Shown: one piece after another, positions 9,409 through 16,651 of the stretch | How positions within the stretch are numbered: the stretch's first letter is position 1 | Layout of the letters: each line of letters begins with the position of its first letter | Origin: Trachipleistophora hominis | Lineage: Eukaryota; Microsporidia; Pleistophoridae | Direction of reading: 5' to 3' | Assembly: GCA_000316135.1 (NCBI GenBank) | Contig: JH993809.1 | Coordinates: forward strand, 4,361 to 21,011 | DNA length: 16,651 nucleotides | Notes under the pieces: model-generated | The model's input: only the letters and a program-made list of their open reading frames with translations | What the model was told of the DNA's origin: nothing | The model's database searches: none | Made by a program: the position numbers and the translations under genes

Positions 9409-9668
9409 AAAAAGAATTGTTAATCTGTAAGCGTACGTTTTACGTTATCCTTGTTCGTATTTATTTTTAAATTATGAGTTTGTCGCATTTGCATTGCATG
9501 CGATCTCATCTTGCGATCCAAACGTAACAATTTATCACTATCCTAATTTTATACGCTGCTAAAATGTTGAATAAACAATCATTTTCTGTATTAGAAGGCT
9601 CGTGATTTACGTCTTTCAAGACCGGAACAATATTTACCAACCAGCGCCTTAAATTATTTTTTGAACTA
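9409..9668. other. Intergenic region upstream of the TatD gene
   Basis: Non-coding and AT-rich. It presumably carries the TatD promoter: TTAAATTATTTTTTG lies just before the CCC motif. Nothing else was seen. Confidence 0.5.
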
Positions 9669-9671
9669 CCC
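9669..9671 (+). promoter_or_regulatory. CCC-type start-proximal motif of the TatD gene
   Basis: CCC lies four bases before the ATG at 9676, as in many microsporidian genes. It supports that ATG over the in-frame TTG at 9661. Confidence 0.4.
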
Positions 9672-9675
9672 ATTG

Positions 9676-10491
9676 ATGTTCATTGATATCGCGTTTAACA
9701 TCACGCACTACAAGGACAAAGAACACGATGACACGATACAACACTGCATACAAAATAATACCATGCCTATATTCGTAGGTACTAACGTAGATACATCGAA
9801 AGAGTGTTTACGGCTTGCTAAAAAGTACCATACCATGTGTTATTCAGGCATACATCCAACCGAAAGTGGACGCTGCAGTGGTACAAACGAATTACCTGTG
9901 GATGATTGTTCTATATTGGCGCTAGGAGAATGCGGATTGGACTATGACCGACTGGAATACGCATCAAAGAATGATCAGCAGGTGGTATTTAAAAATATGC
10001 TGGCCTTTTCATACACCAACTATTTCTTTCACTCAAGAAATGCACATAACGACTTTTTAAGTATTGTAAAACAACGTAAGAGCGGCGTAAATGGTATTGT
10101 GCATTCTTTTACAGGCACAAAGGATGAGCTGGTACAGCTTTTGGACCACAATCTATATATTGGCATAAATGGTTGCTCTCTGAAAAACAAGACTGACATT
10201 TTTGAAGTTTTACCGCTTAACAGGTTGTTGTTGGAGACAGATGCTCCGTTCTGTTGCGTACGAAAGAGCTACTATTACTGGAACGATAGCGTGCCTAAGA
10301 TTAGGAAGTACCGAGCAGGTGATGTGAAAATAATTTATGATCTGGTGAGTGGTATCTATGGAATAGGACGTGATGAAATGGAAAAGATAGTTGAAGATAA
10401 TCTAGTACGTATTTATGGAAATAGAGCGCGAGAAGGCATACAAAAATGGAAAACTTATATGAAAAAAACAATTAATGGTGATGATATGTAA
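9676..10491 (+). CDS. TatD-family metal-dependent deoxyribonuclease/hydrolase, TATDN1 type (271 residues)
   Basis: This belongs to the TatD family, TIM-barrel metal-dependent hydrolases with DNase activity linked to DNA repair and apoptotic DNA breakdown in eukaryotes. All the main family motifs occur in order: an opening FIDIAFNIT strand, GIHPTE (H60), GECGLDYDRL (E85), FHSRNAHNDF (H119), GIVHSFTGT (H143), a YIGINGCSLK block, and the LLLETDAPFC signature (D189). E85, H119, H143 and D189 are the expected metal ligands. The opening strand lacks the HxH of bacterial TatD and instead resembles the D-I-G-x-N-x-T form of eukaryotic TATDN1, which places it in that subfamily. The protein is slightly shorter than TATDN1 (about 297 residues), with a compact helix before H119. 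The ATG at 9676 gives a start exactly at the first strand. It is a stand-alone gene. Confidence 0.95.
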   Translation: MFIDIAFNITHYKDKEHDDTIQHCIQNNTMPIFVGTNVDTSKECLRLAKKYHTMCYSGIHPTESGRCSGTNELPVDDCSILALGECGLDYDRLEYASKNDQQVVFKNMLAFSYTNYFFHSRNAHNDFLSIVKQRKSGVNGIVHSFTGTKDELVQLLDHNLYIGINGCSLKNKTDIFEVLPLNRLLLETDAPFCCVRKSYYYWNDSVPKIRKYRAGDVKIIYDLVSGIYGIGRDEMEKIVEDNLVRIYGNRAREGIQKWKTYMKKTINGDDM

Positions 10492-11576
10492 AATTGTCTT
10501 GTTTAGAAGGATTTATCAGGAACGTAGAAGTTGCATCAAATAAAGAATGTTTTGAAGTGTCTCATCCGAAGTATGTCTCGGTGTTGTAATCTGTAATTCA
10601 AGCAAGAGAGAAATAGTTTGTAATAAACATTATTATAGAATTTCATGATGTAGTTAACAAGCATAGTATAATATGATTATAGTATGTGTTTTAAAATACC
10701 AAAAGGTAATCTGTCACTAGTTATATCTTTATTTTGTACGGAATAGTCATTATTGTAGATGGTTGATACCATGAACAATTGTTAATTAGAAACTCTTATT
10801 CTGTTTATTACCATATTAAATACAGACCACTCGAATAAAGATAATGATCGTAGTTTTAATGATACTTAAGCTATTAATATTAAACCTGTTGTGATGATTG
10901 TTCCGTAATGAAGACATGTGGTAGATGGTTTGTTGTTAATTCTACGGTTTAGACTAATCATCAAAATTGTTTATTAAAAAGATTATTTTTTTTTATTAGC
11001 TAGAAATTTTTCAAACTCTGTTCAGAAATAATAAACTCTTTACATATGAACGGCCTGTAACGAATGTTTTTTCTGAAATCTACTAAAATCTTAAATATTT
11101 AATAGACAAGTAGACAAGATTATAATTATATCATTCATTGTAAAGTAATAAAATATAATCGCATTTTAACGCGTGTTAAACGATCTTTACTCGTAAGGTA
11201 AAAAATAGTGCCAAATACTTATCCCTTAAATAGGCTTATTTTAATAAATATATCGCTCTATTATTCTTCTTATGGATTTATCATCTCATTTTCATATTAT
11301 AAGGCATAATTACCTTAAAATTCTTCTGCTTATAATTTTTTCATGGGAAGCATTTTTCTTCCAATAACACGTATAAAGTTTTTTATCATTGTTAAAGCAG
11401 GTTGATACCTTATTTTATATTTTAGACCAGCCTTTAGTTTAAAGAATATGTTTAATGATTAAACCATCAATAAATTATCTTATATCAATGTTTTATCCGG
11501 AATCAATGTATAGCAAAGCATTGGTGGTATATTTTCATTTTCACGTACCGTCCCTTTTGCCGTGTAATTTTGACAA
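10492..11576. other. Intergenic region between the TatD and Mif2-like genes
   Basis: About 1.1 kb of AT-rich DNA. Translations on both strands are broken by frequent stops and show no recognisable protein remains. An ATG at 11455 is in frame with the next gene, but the 47 codons it would add look like read-through of leader sequence. No RNA gene or repeat array was seen. Confidence 0.55.
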
Positions 11577-11579
11577 CCC
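11577..11579 (+). promoter_or_regulatory. CCC-type motif upstream of the Mif2-like gene
   Basis: CCC lies 16 bases before the preferred ATG at 11596. It is more distant than in the two genes to the left, so it is weaker evidence for that start. Confidence 0.25.
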
Positions 11580-11595
11580 ATCAACAACACAAGCA

Positions 11596-13038
11596 ATGAG
11601 ACTGACCTACAAGCCATTACAGAGAAGAAAGAGCAAAATGCTTACAACCGTAAATTTAGATGATGATATCGACAAGTACTGGACAAACGCAACTAAAGTA
11701 TTGGACAATGACGTGTATGATTTGGAGGAATTTAGTTTTCTGGAGAAAAGTGTGAATTTAGAGGAAATGGATGGAAAAGGTAATAATGAGAAAAATATTG
11801 AAATAAATGATATGAGAGAAAGGACCGAATATGAGCATCGTAATGTGATGAATAATAAGCAAGATAATACTATGAATGTACAAAATAATGTTGAAGAACA
11901 GAATGATAATAATGTTATAAGTAATGAGCAAAATATTGGGACAACAAATCCGAAAAGAGTTGATAGCGATAATTCAATCAATAGCGGTGCAAAAGTTGAT
12001 GGTGATCAGCATTTTATTAATTTTAGTAGTTTGGAAGAGAATAGTTTTAGTATTGGTAGAGATAGTGATGGTGTAGTTAGTAGCAATGAGAAAGAAAACA
12101 ACCACGTAGAAAACATTAGCGGTATAAAAGCAGGGAAGGATGCGAGCAGTACAAGAGATGAGAAAGACAACGGTTTGATCGCAGAGGCAGAGCCGGAAAA
12201 AAATTCGAAAATGCGTGACTTTAATCTGAGAGACTCGGATAAAAAAAAGAAGAAAAAATCATTTTTTGATTTTAATACAATGAAGAAAATTGAGACGGCG
12301 TACGATGATGACGTGAGTGTGGACGGTGTTGTTGAAGACAAGAAAGAGGATTTGGGTGGTGCATGCAACGTAGTTGAAGATTTCCCCGCTGAAGATGATG
12401 CGGTTGATTATAATGTAAGCAGAGCTGAATATGAAGACGAATACGCAATCGATCAAAATGAGGAGAGCACTAACGATGCGCAACAGGAAGAGTATGCAGG
12501 GCAACATGATACAAGTATTGGCGCTGTTGAGCGCGACGCGTATTCTCGTGAGACAGCTGAAGAAAGATCTAAAACACGTATGAAAAGAGAAGAATTAAAA
12601 GAGATTGTCTCTGTTATGCCGATGAGAAAGAGTGGAAAAAGGAAAATATTGCAGAATAAGACAAACAAAAAAAAGGATACGGCAGAGAGAGATAGTAAGC
12701 GTAAAAGACGAAGCTCTTCAAATGAAAATATGGATAGTAACATAGTGAGCAATATATCAGCGCGGCAGGCCAAGAATGGTTTTGTACCTCTCGTAATAGA
12801 AAATAATTTGGAAACTGCTGTTCTTAATTTACAAGAAAATGCGTACATAGAGGACGAAGCTGCCACCAAAAGTTTTTCTTTTTACGTCACAAAGGGTAAA
12901 TTTACGATAAAACGAGGCGATAAAGAATTTCTATTGAAGCGAGACGGAATGTTGGTAATAAATGAGGGAGAGTCATTTGTTTGTAAGGGAGTAAGCAGAG
13001 GCGGTAATACCGGAATTGTTACGTATAAGATTACATAA
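11596..13038 (+). CDS. CENP-C/Mif2-like centromere protein with C-terminal cupin-like domain (480 residues)
   Basis: This is probably the inner-kinetochore protein CENP-C (Mif2 in yeast), which binds centromeric nucleosomes and dimerises through a C-terminal cupin fold. Residues about 396-480 are a compact beta-rich domain. Its pattern SFSFYVTKGKFTIKRGDKEF, then LVINEGESFVCKG and a final V-T-Y-K strand, fits the Mif2/CENP-C cupin. The N-terminus has a basic patch (YKPLQRRKSK, residues 5-14) followed by acidic and aromatic DDDIDKYW (22-29), which resembles the Mif2 N-terminal motif in spacing. The middle is disordered: asparagine- and acid-rich, a six-lysine run (216-221), and basic stretches RKSGKRK (344-350) and SKRKRR near 368-373 that could contact DNA or nucleosomes. 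I cannot find a full CENP-C signature motif with its tryptophan. I chose the ATG at 11596 because the N-terminal motif starts there; 11455 is the upstream alternative. Confidence 0.75.
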   Translation: MRLTYKPLQRRKSKMLTTVNLDDDIDKYWTNATKVLDNDVYDLEEFSFLEKSVNLEEMDGKGNNEKNIEINDMRERTEYEHRNVMNNKQDNTMNVQNNVEEQNDNNVISNEQNIGTTNPKRVDSDNSINSGAKVDGDQHFINFSSLEENSFSIGRDSDGVVSSNEKENNHVENISGIKAGKDASSTRDEKDNGLIAEAEPEKNSKMRDFNLRDSDKKKKKKSFFDFNTMKKIETAYDDDVSVDGVVEDKKEDLGGACNVVEDFPAEDDAVDYNVSRAEYEDEYAIDQNEESTNDAQQEEYAGQHDTSIGAVERDAYSRETAEERSKTRMKREELKEIVSVMPMRKSGKRKILQNKTNKKKDTAERDSKRKRRSSSNENMDSNIVSNISARQAKNGFVPLVIENNLETAVLNLQENAYIEDEAATKSFSFYVTKGKFTIKRGDKEFLLKRDGMLVINEGESFVCKGVSRGGNTGIVTYKIT

Positions 13039-13374
13039 ACATGATTAGTGAATATATCTAAAGGATGTTTTCTAAATAGTTGAAAAATATGGTTTGGTAC
13101 AATTTAACTAATTTTACTGCTGATTGCATTCTTCTTATGTGTTATATGTGGTTTGGTACTCCTTTTTTATGGTTCATTCCTGTTTTAGACAGATTAGCAT
13201 TATTTGCCCACTTTAACTAAAAAGTAATTTGCTTACCAACATTTTTCATCGTTTGTGCATTTTCATACGCTTCTTGTTCATAGTAATTATCCTCGTTTAT
13301 TGTTCTTAATATAGCCTGATTATTCCTAAAAATTAAGTATTGAATGGTATTTCATAATATGTAATACTTGCCAT
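13039..13374. other. Intergenic region downstream of the Mif2-like gene
   Basis: Non-coding. It contains an imperfect direct repeat with GGTTTGGTAC at 13091-13100 and again at 13150-13159 (59-base spacing), the only repeat noticed. No gene is supported. Confidence 0.5.
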
Positions 13375-13557
13375 ATGGTAATGAAATGTACATTATACAT
13401 GTTTGTTCTTTCATTTGGCTTGTCTGTTAATTATATCACACTGATGTTACAGCTATTAATTAAAATAAGCAGTAATAGTACTGTTCATGAACCAAAGGCT
13501 AATGGTTATGGTCTACCCCGGCAGAATGAAAATGTATCTTTGTGTAGTATGAGATAG
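13375..13557 (+). CDS. Small hypothetical ORF (60 residues) with hydrophobic N-terminus, doubtful
   Basis: This ATG-started ORF begins with a hydrophobic stretch (residues about 5-30, LYMFVLSFGLSVNYITLMLQ) and ends in a polar tail, the layout of a small secreted or membrane-anchored protein. An AATAAA lies just past the stop, near 13565. Nothing in it is recognisable, and in AT-rich DNA hydrophobic ORFs of this size arise by chance. Confidence 0.22.
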   Translation: MVMKCTLYMFVLSFGLSVNYITLMLQLLIKISSNSTVHEPKANGYGLPRQNENVSLCSMR

Positions 13558-14329
13558 TTAAAGTGAATAAAGATGCTTTCAGCCAAAAAAACTTTTTTAT
13601 TGCTTTTTAATTAAGCAAATACTAACAAATATTGCATAAGCCCAGCAGTCTAGGTCGCTGTTTAGACATCAGATTCGCCGTGGAATAGCAATTTTTTGTA
13701 GTAGGCGTTTTATTTAAAAGTCTGGTGGGCAAACATAATTCCTACTTATCAAGTAATACATGTTTTTGCCCGAATATCAACCAGCAAAAACAATAATATA
13801 TCTCTTTTTCTATGCCCGCAAAGGTAACGGCCATGACCACCAGCCCTTGATTCATTTGTCTCACCACCTCATACTAATTTTCTTTTCGTTGCAAAAATTA
13901 TGGTTTCACTGAATAGATTTTTGAGTAGCAGTGCATTCTAAAAGCATCCTGATAATCTTTATAATAATTTATTTCATTTATCTTTTGGGCGATCTCGTCT
14001 CAATATGATCATTGAATAAAGAAATTATGATAAGTCCCAGCGAATCCGAACAGTTTCTGCATGTGTATTAAAACTAACCAAAGACATTTTTTAATAAAAA
14101 AATAAAAGAAGTACATTGATTAACAATTAATAATGTTCTCAGCGCTTCATTAAAGAGCAAAACTATAATAATGTGGGAATAAAATATGTAAATAATTTAA
14201 AGCGAACATTTGAATTAAATTAACAACTGAATAGTATTTAATATTATACGAAAACTGTACATTTAAACTGGTATTTGAAGGAAAAATGTTACTTTATAAA
14301 GAATAATGAATGTTTAGAGGAATGACCTT
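13558..14329. other. Intergenic region, no gene recognised
   Basis: The segment 13630-13870 is less AT-rich than its surroundings and holds a 36-codon minus-strand ORF (from about 13856, starting MNQGLVVMAVTFAG) that I cannot place. The rest is AT-rich with no supported feature. Confidence 0.45.
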
Positions 14330-14961
14330 TTAATTGAGATGTAACCCACCTATCCTTTTACAAAGTGTTGTGCGTCTCCACCCATAATACCCGCAGATAT
14401 TATAGCGGACAATGTATAATATCAATACTATGGATAAGTAAATTGATATTATCTTAATTAAGAAATCACAAACCCTGTTTTTACGTGAAATTTTCTGCAT
14501 CGTCGATAAAGGTTCCTCTTCCTGTGTCTCGCTATTTTGCTCATGACCTTGCTCTTCAATATCAGCTAATCCATGGCGGTCTTCACTTAGCATGAGTGAC
14601 GATAAATCATTATAGTGATTATCAACGTATTCATCATCCGACAAGTACGTTGAATCATTCCTTGGCTTTCGTTCTGTTTAACTAAATTTTCATGGACAAG
14701 TGGATTGTTCACAGTTGACAGGTTTCTGTTACACATTATGTCAGTTGCATTCATCTCTTTCATTGATTGAAGTGTTGATTAAGCTGTATTCATCAACACT
14801 CTACTTTCTTTTGGACGAATAGATGTACCTGGTTGTGGTAATTGATATCTTTGTACGGTAGTGTTAGTTAGAGATGGATGTGACCTCTCGGAATTGAATA
14901 ACACCCTATTCACCAGGTCTATATTTTGATTGTTATTTCCACCTACGTGTAATATGTTCAT
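14330..14961 (-). pseudogene. Broken gene for a small acidic single-pass membrane protein
   Basis: Two minus-strand open segments look like one disrupted gene. The first runs from the ATG at 14961-14959 (MNILHVGGNNNQN...) to a TAA about 60 codons on, and the same frame then stays open through a polar, asparagine-rich stretch. The second, in another frame, ends at 14330. It has no ATG near its start (a TTG at 14644 is the only early start-like codon). It reads an acidic segment (DDEYVDNHYND, GLADIEEQGHEQ), then one strong hydrophobic helix (about FLIKIISIYLSIVLILYIV), then a short basic, cysteine-containing tail. This suggests one stop and one frameshift near 14650-14670. The order, polar or acidic cytosol-like head then one membrane helix, would suit a tail-anchored or type II protein. 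I recognise no family. An uninterrupted smaller gene starting at an internal ATG is the alternative. Confidence 0.4.
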
Positions 14962-15479
14962 CAAGTAGAAAACAAAACGTGTGATGTATGATATAAAAAT
15001 ATAGTCTCTCTCCTTTTTTTCTTATATATTTTATTATCATCTTAATATCAATTTGATTATCATTTTTTTTGTGAATTTTATTATTTGAAAGATGATTTTT
15101 TGTTCAAATTGAACCATTTTAATGCGTAAAACAAAATAAACATTTATAAAACACACCATTTTTGATCTAAGTATCAAATATTCATGTGATTTCAACGGTT
15201 TTTGTAACCTAAAAACAAATACAAGAATTGGCACTCAGTTATATAACATAAATAAAGTTTATTGTATTGAAATGAAGCAAACCATAATAGTTAAAGCCAC
15301 ATATACATAAACTATTTATCACTACCATATTTTATAAATTATGTTTTTAATTATTTAGGTGAACAAAGAACACGAGAATATTATTGATTTTGCTTATCAA
15401 AGACTTTTTACTTAATGTTGCTAGGAGACTAACAGTTCTAAAATCTTCCTCCATATCTTGTGGAACTACATTCGCATTG
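14962..15479. other. AT-rich intergenic region
   Basis: This lies between the broken membrane-protein gene and the 3' end of the transposon relic. Short ORFs on both strands (for example 15234-15037 minus) resemble nothing. If the integrase belonged to an LTR element, a 3' LTR would be expected here, but I see no convincing terminal repeat. Confidence 0.45.
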
Positions 15480-16326
15480 TTAAACGTACCATATTTCCGT
15501 GACTTCTTTTAAAAGATTAATCTCCCATTTTGAACAAGTAACTTGCATTTTTATGTCTTTTATAATTTTACCTGTTATATAAAATCTCATATTTCCTTTC
15601 TTGCCAGGCATTTCAGTAATAGTAACTGTTTGTGATTTTGTAAACTTTTCTCTAGTTCCCAGTTTAAATCAGTTTACATATTCAATTGTCTTCTTATCAT
15701 ATTCCTTATCCATTTTCATTTCTTCACACTATGCTTTCTTAGATGTGACCCACCATAAAACACCGTCTTTTGTTATACCTTTCAAAAATATCTTCAAAAC
15801 CTTGCGTGTGGTCACGGACTTTCTTTTTTATTAGATAGTCACCAAATGCCCTACTGAAGCGCTCTATTCAACCATTATTATCTAAAATTTTTGTAATTCA
15901 TATGTAGTGGTAGGCATTCTTTTTATTACATAACTGTTTCATGCATTTATTAGTAAATTATCCTCCTTGATCGGTAATCATATTTCTTGAAAGCTGATTT
16001 TTGCAAATCGTCTTCAAAAATTTTAGTTTTTCTTTGGCTTCTTTTGTTCCTACCAATCATCCAAATTCACTGCATGTAAGATAATCAATTACGAATAGAA
16101 TGCATTTTTCGTGCTTCTCGAATGTTAGCTCCTGACATTTCTAGTTTTTTACTTTCATGACAAACTCTTCAGCTCTTTTATTTTTGATTTTATTTCTCAC
16201 CCGTATTTCACTGGTATTAATATAACCTTTTATCTGCTTTCTATATTTTCCTTTGTTTATTTTTTCGAGGATTCTTACAGAGTTGTTTCGGAATCTATGT
16301 GATTTACGTTCACATGGCTTCTTCTA
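15480..16326 (-). mobile_element. Decayed DDE integrase of a retrotransposon-like element
   Basis: On the minus strand one frame from about 16323 down to 15742 reads as an integrase. It begins with a basic leader (RILEKINKGKYRKQIKGY), followed by CILFVIDYLT (D codon at 16086-16084), MITDQGG...FTN (D at 15972-15970) and NNG...IERF (E at 15864-15862). Exactly 35 codons separate the last D and E, as in D,D(35)E integrases. The normal first catalytic D, usually upstream of the VIDYLT strand, was not found, and a stop sits in that area. In-frame stops lie at 16326-16324 (TAG), 16143-16141 (TAG), 16059-16057 (TGA), 15960-15958 (TAA), 15900-15898 (TGA), 15870-15868 (TGA) and 15741-15739 (TAA). After a frame change near 15740-15790 the C-terminal part continues to 15480 (FKLGTREKFTKSQ, YITGKIIKDIK, KWEINLLKEV), which fits an integrase C-terminal domain. 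Ty3/gypsy is the likeliest class. Confidence 0.8.
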
Positions 16327-16651
16327 TTGCTTTTTATTGTTCCTCTGATAGTAGTTTAGATTCGTTTACGTTAGTAAATTATTTCAATTAGGAGTCAATT
16401 AATTACGCTTTTTTTCTTGCCTGTATTCTTTCTAAAAGTCATAATCATTGTTTCTCTCAAAAAATCTTTATATACGCAGATTTCCAAATTTTTTTGTTTT
16501 ACAATCATATTAGTACTTTAATAGCTGTGTTATCCCATCTTTTATAAACGGGTATAATGAAATGGAATTATAAGTTAACCTGGTATTTCATGTTGTAAAA
16601 CATCATTTTTATAGTTTAACCTTGCGTAATTTACAGTTTTGAAATAAACTA
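16327..16651 (-). other. Possible 5' continuation of the transposon relic
   Basis: On the minus strand short open pieces in more than one frame (for example MIMTFRKNTGKKKSVIN near 16450-16400) precede the integrase and share its lysine-rich character. They may be upstream polyprotein remains running off the window edge. No domain could be identified. Confidence 0.3.

Noticed and set aside
11607..12869. Several minus-strand open frames of 82-138 codons, rich in S, L and F
   Set aside because: They are antisense to the acidic, lysine-rich part of the Mif2-like gene, whose GAA/AAA/GAT codons read as TTC/TTT/ATC on the other strand. They are composition artefacts.
13091..13159. Direct repeat of GGTTTGGTAC as a possible regulatory array or insertion-site duplication
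   Set aside because: There are only two copies of about ten matching bases with no further copies or flanking inverted ends, so it is likely chance.
15601..15834. 77-codon plus-strand ORF
   Set aside because: It is antisense to the integrase relic's C-terminal region and resembles no protein.
15739..16143. TGA read as tryptophan (alternative genetic code) in the integrase frame
   Set aside because: TAG and TAA also interrupt the frame, and TGA ends the Pol epsilon and LRR genes. The stops are decay, not recoding.
1..16651. tRNA, rRNA or CRISPR features
   Set aside because: I looked for T-loop GTTCRA-type motifs with flanking stems, conserved rRNA stretches and regularly spaced repeats on both strands and saw none. 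Reading by eye could miss a divergent tRNA.

Overview
The window looks like nuclear DNA of a microsporidian (an obligate intracellular fungus-related parasite). Its genes are AT-rich, intron-free and strongly divergent but typically eukaryotic: the C-terminal half of DNA polymerase epsilon, a TATDN1-type TatD hydrolase, and a CENP-C/Mif2-like kinetochore protein. They sit beside a leucine-rich-repeat (LRR) family of the kind expanded in Trachipleistophora and Vavraia. CCC tracts lie shortly upstream of several start codons, as described for microsporidia. The genus is inference; the kingdom-level placement is firmer. Intact genes cover only about 44% of the window, so this is one of the less compacted microsporidian genomes or a decaying accessory region of one.

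Layout. (1) 1-5220 is an LRR family cluster. A broken + strand copy (C-terminal half, 1-1154) runs in from the left edge. A second + strand relic (N-terminal part, about 1770-2220) follows. An intact 939-residue gene lies on the minus strand (5220-2401). (2) 5249-6350 is an AT-rich divergent intergenic region. (3) 6351-8633 is a self-standing gene for the C-terminal half of Pol epsilon. (4) 9676-10491 is a TatD/TATDN1 hydrolase, preceded by a doubtful small ORF at 9151-9408. (5) 11596-13038 is a CENP-C/Mif2-like protein with a C-terminal cupin-like domain. (6) From 13039 to the end I see no intact convincing gene. There is a doubtful 60-residue ORF, a broken minus-strand gene for a small acidic membrane protein (14961-14330), and a decayed minus-strand DDE integrase of a transposable element (about 16326-15480).

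The genes do not form one pathway. Three single-copy housekeeping genes (replication, nuclease/hydrolase, centromere) are flanked by fast-evolving material: an LRR birth-and-death cluster on the left and transposon or orphan-gene debris on the right. The most notable observations are the Pol epsilon C-terminal half encoded without its catalytic N-terminal half, the order-preserved LRR relics beside an intact paralogue, and the integrase relic, which keeps the D-35-E spacing across in-frame stops, most of them TGA or TAG.
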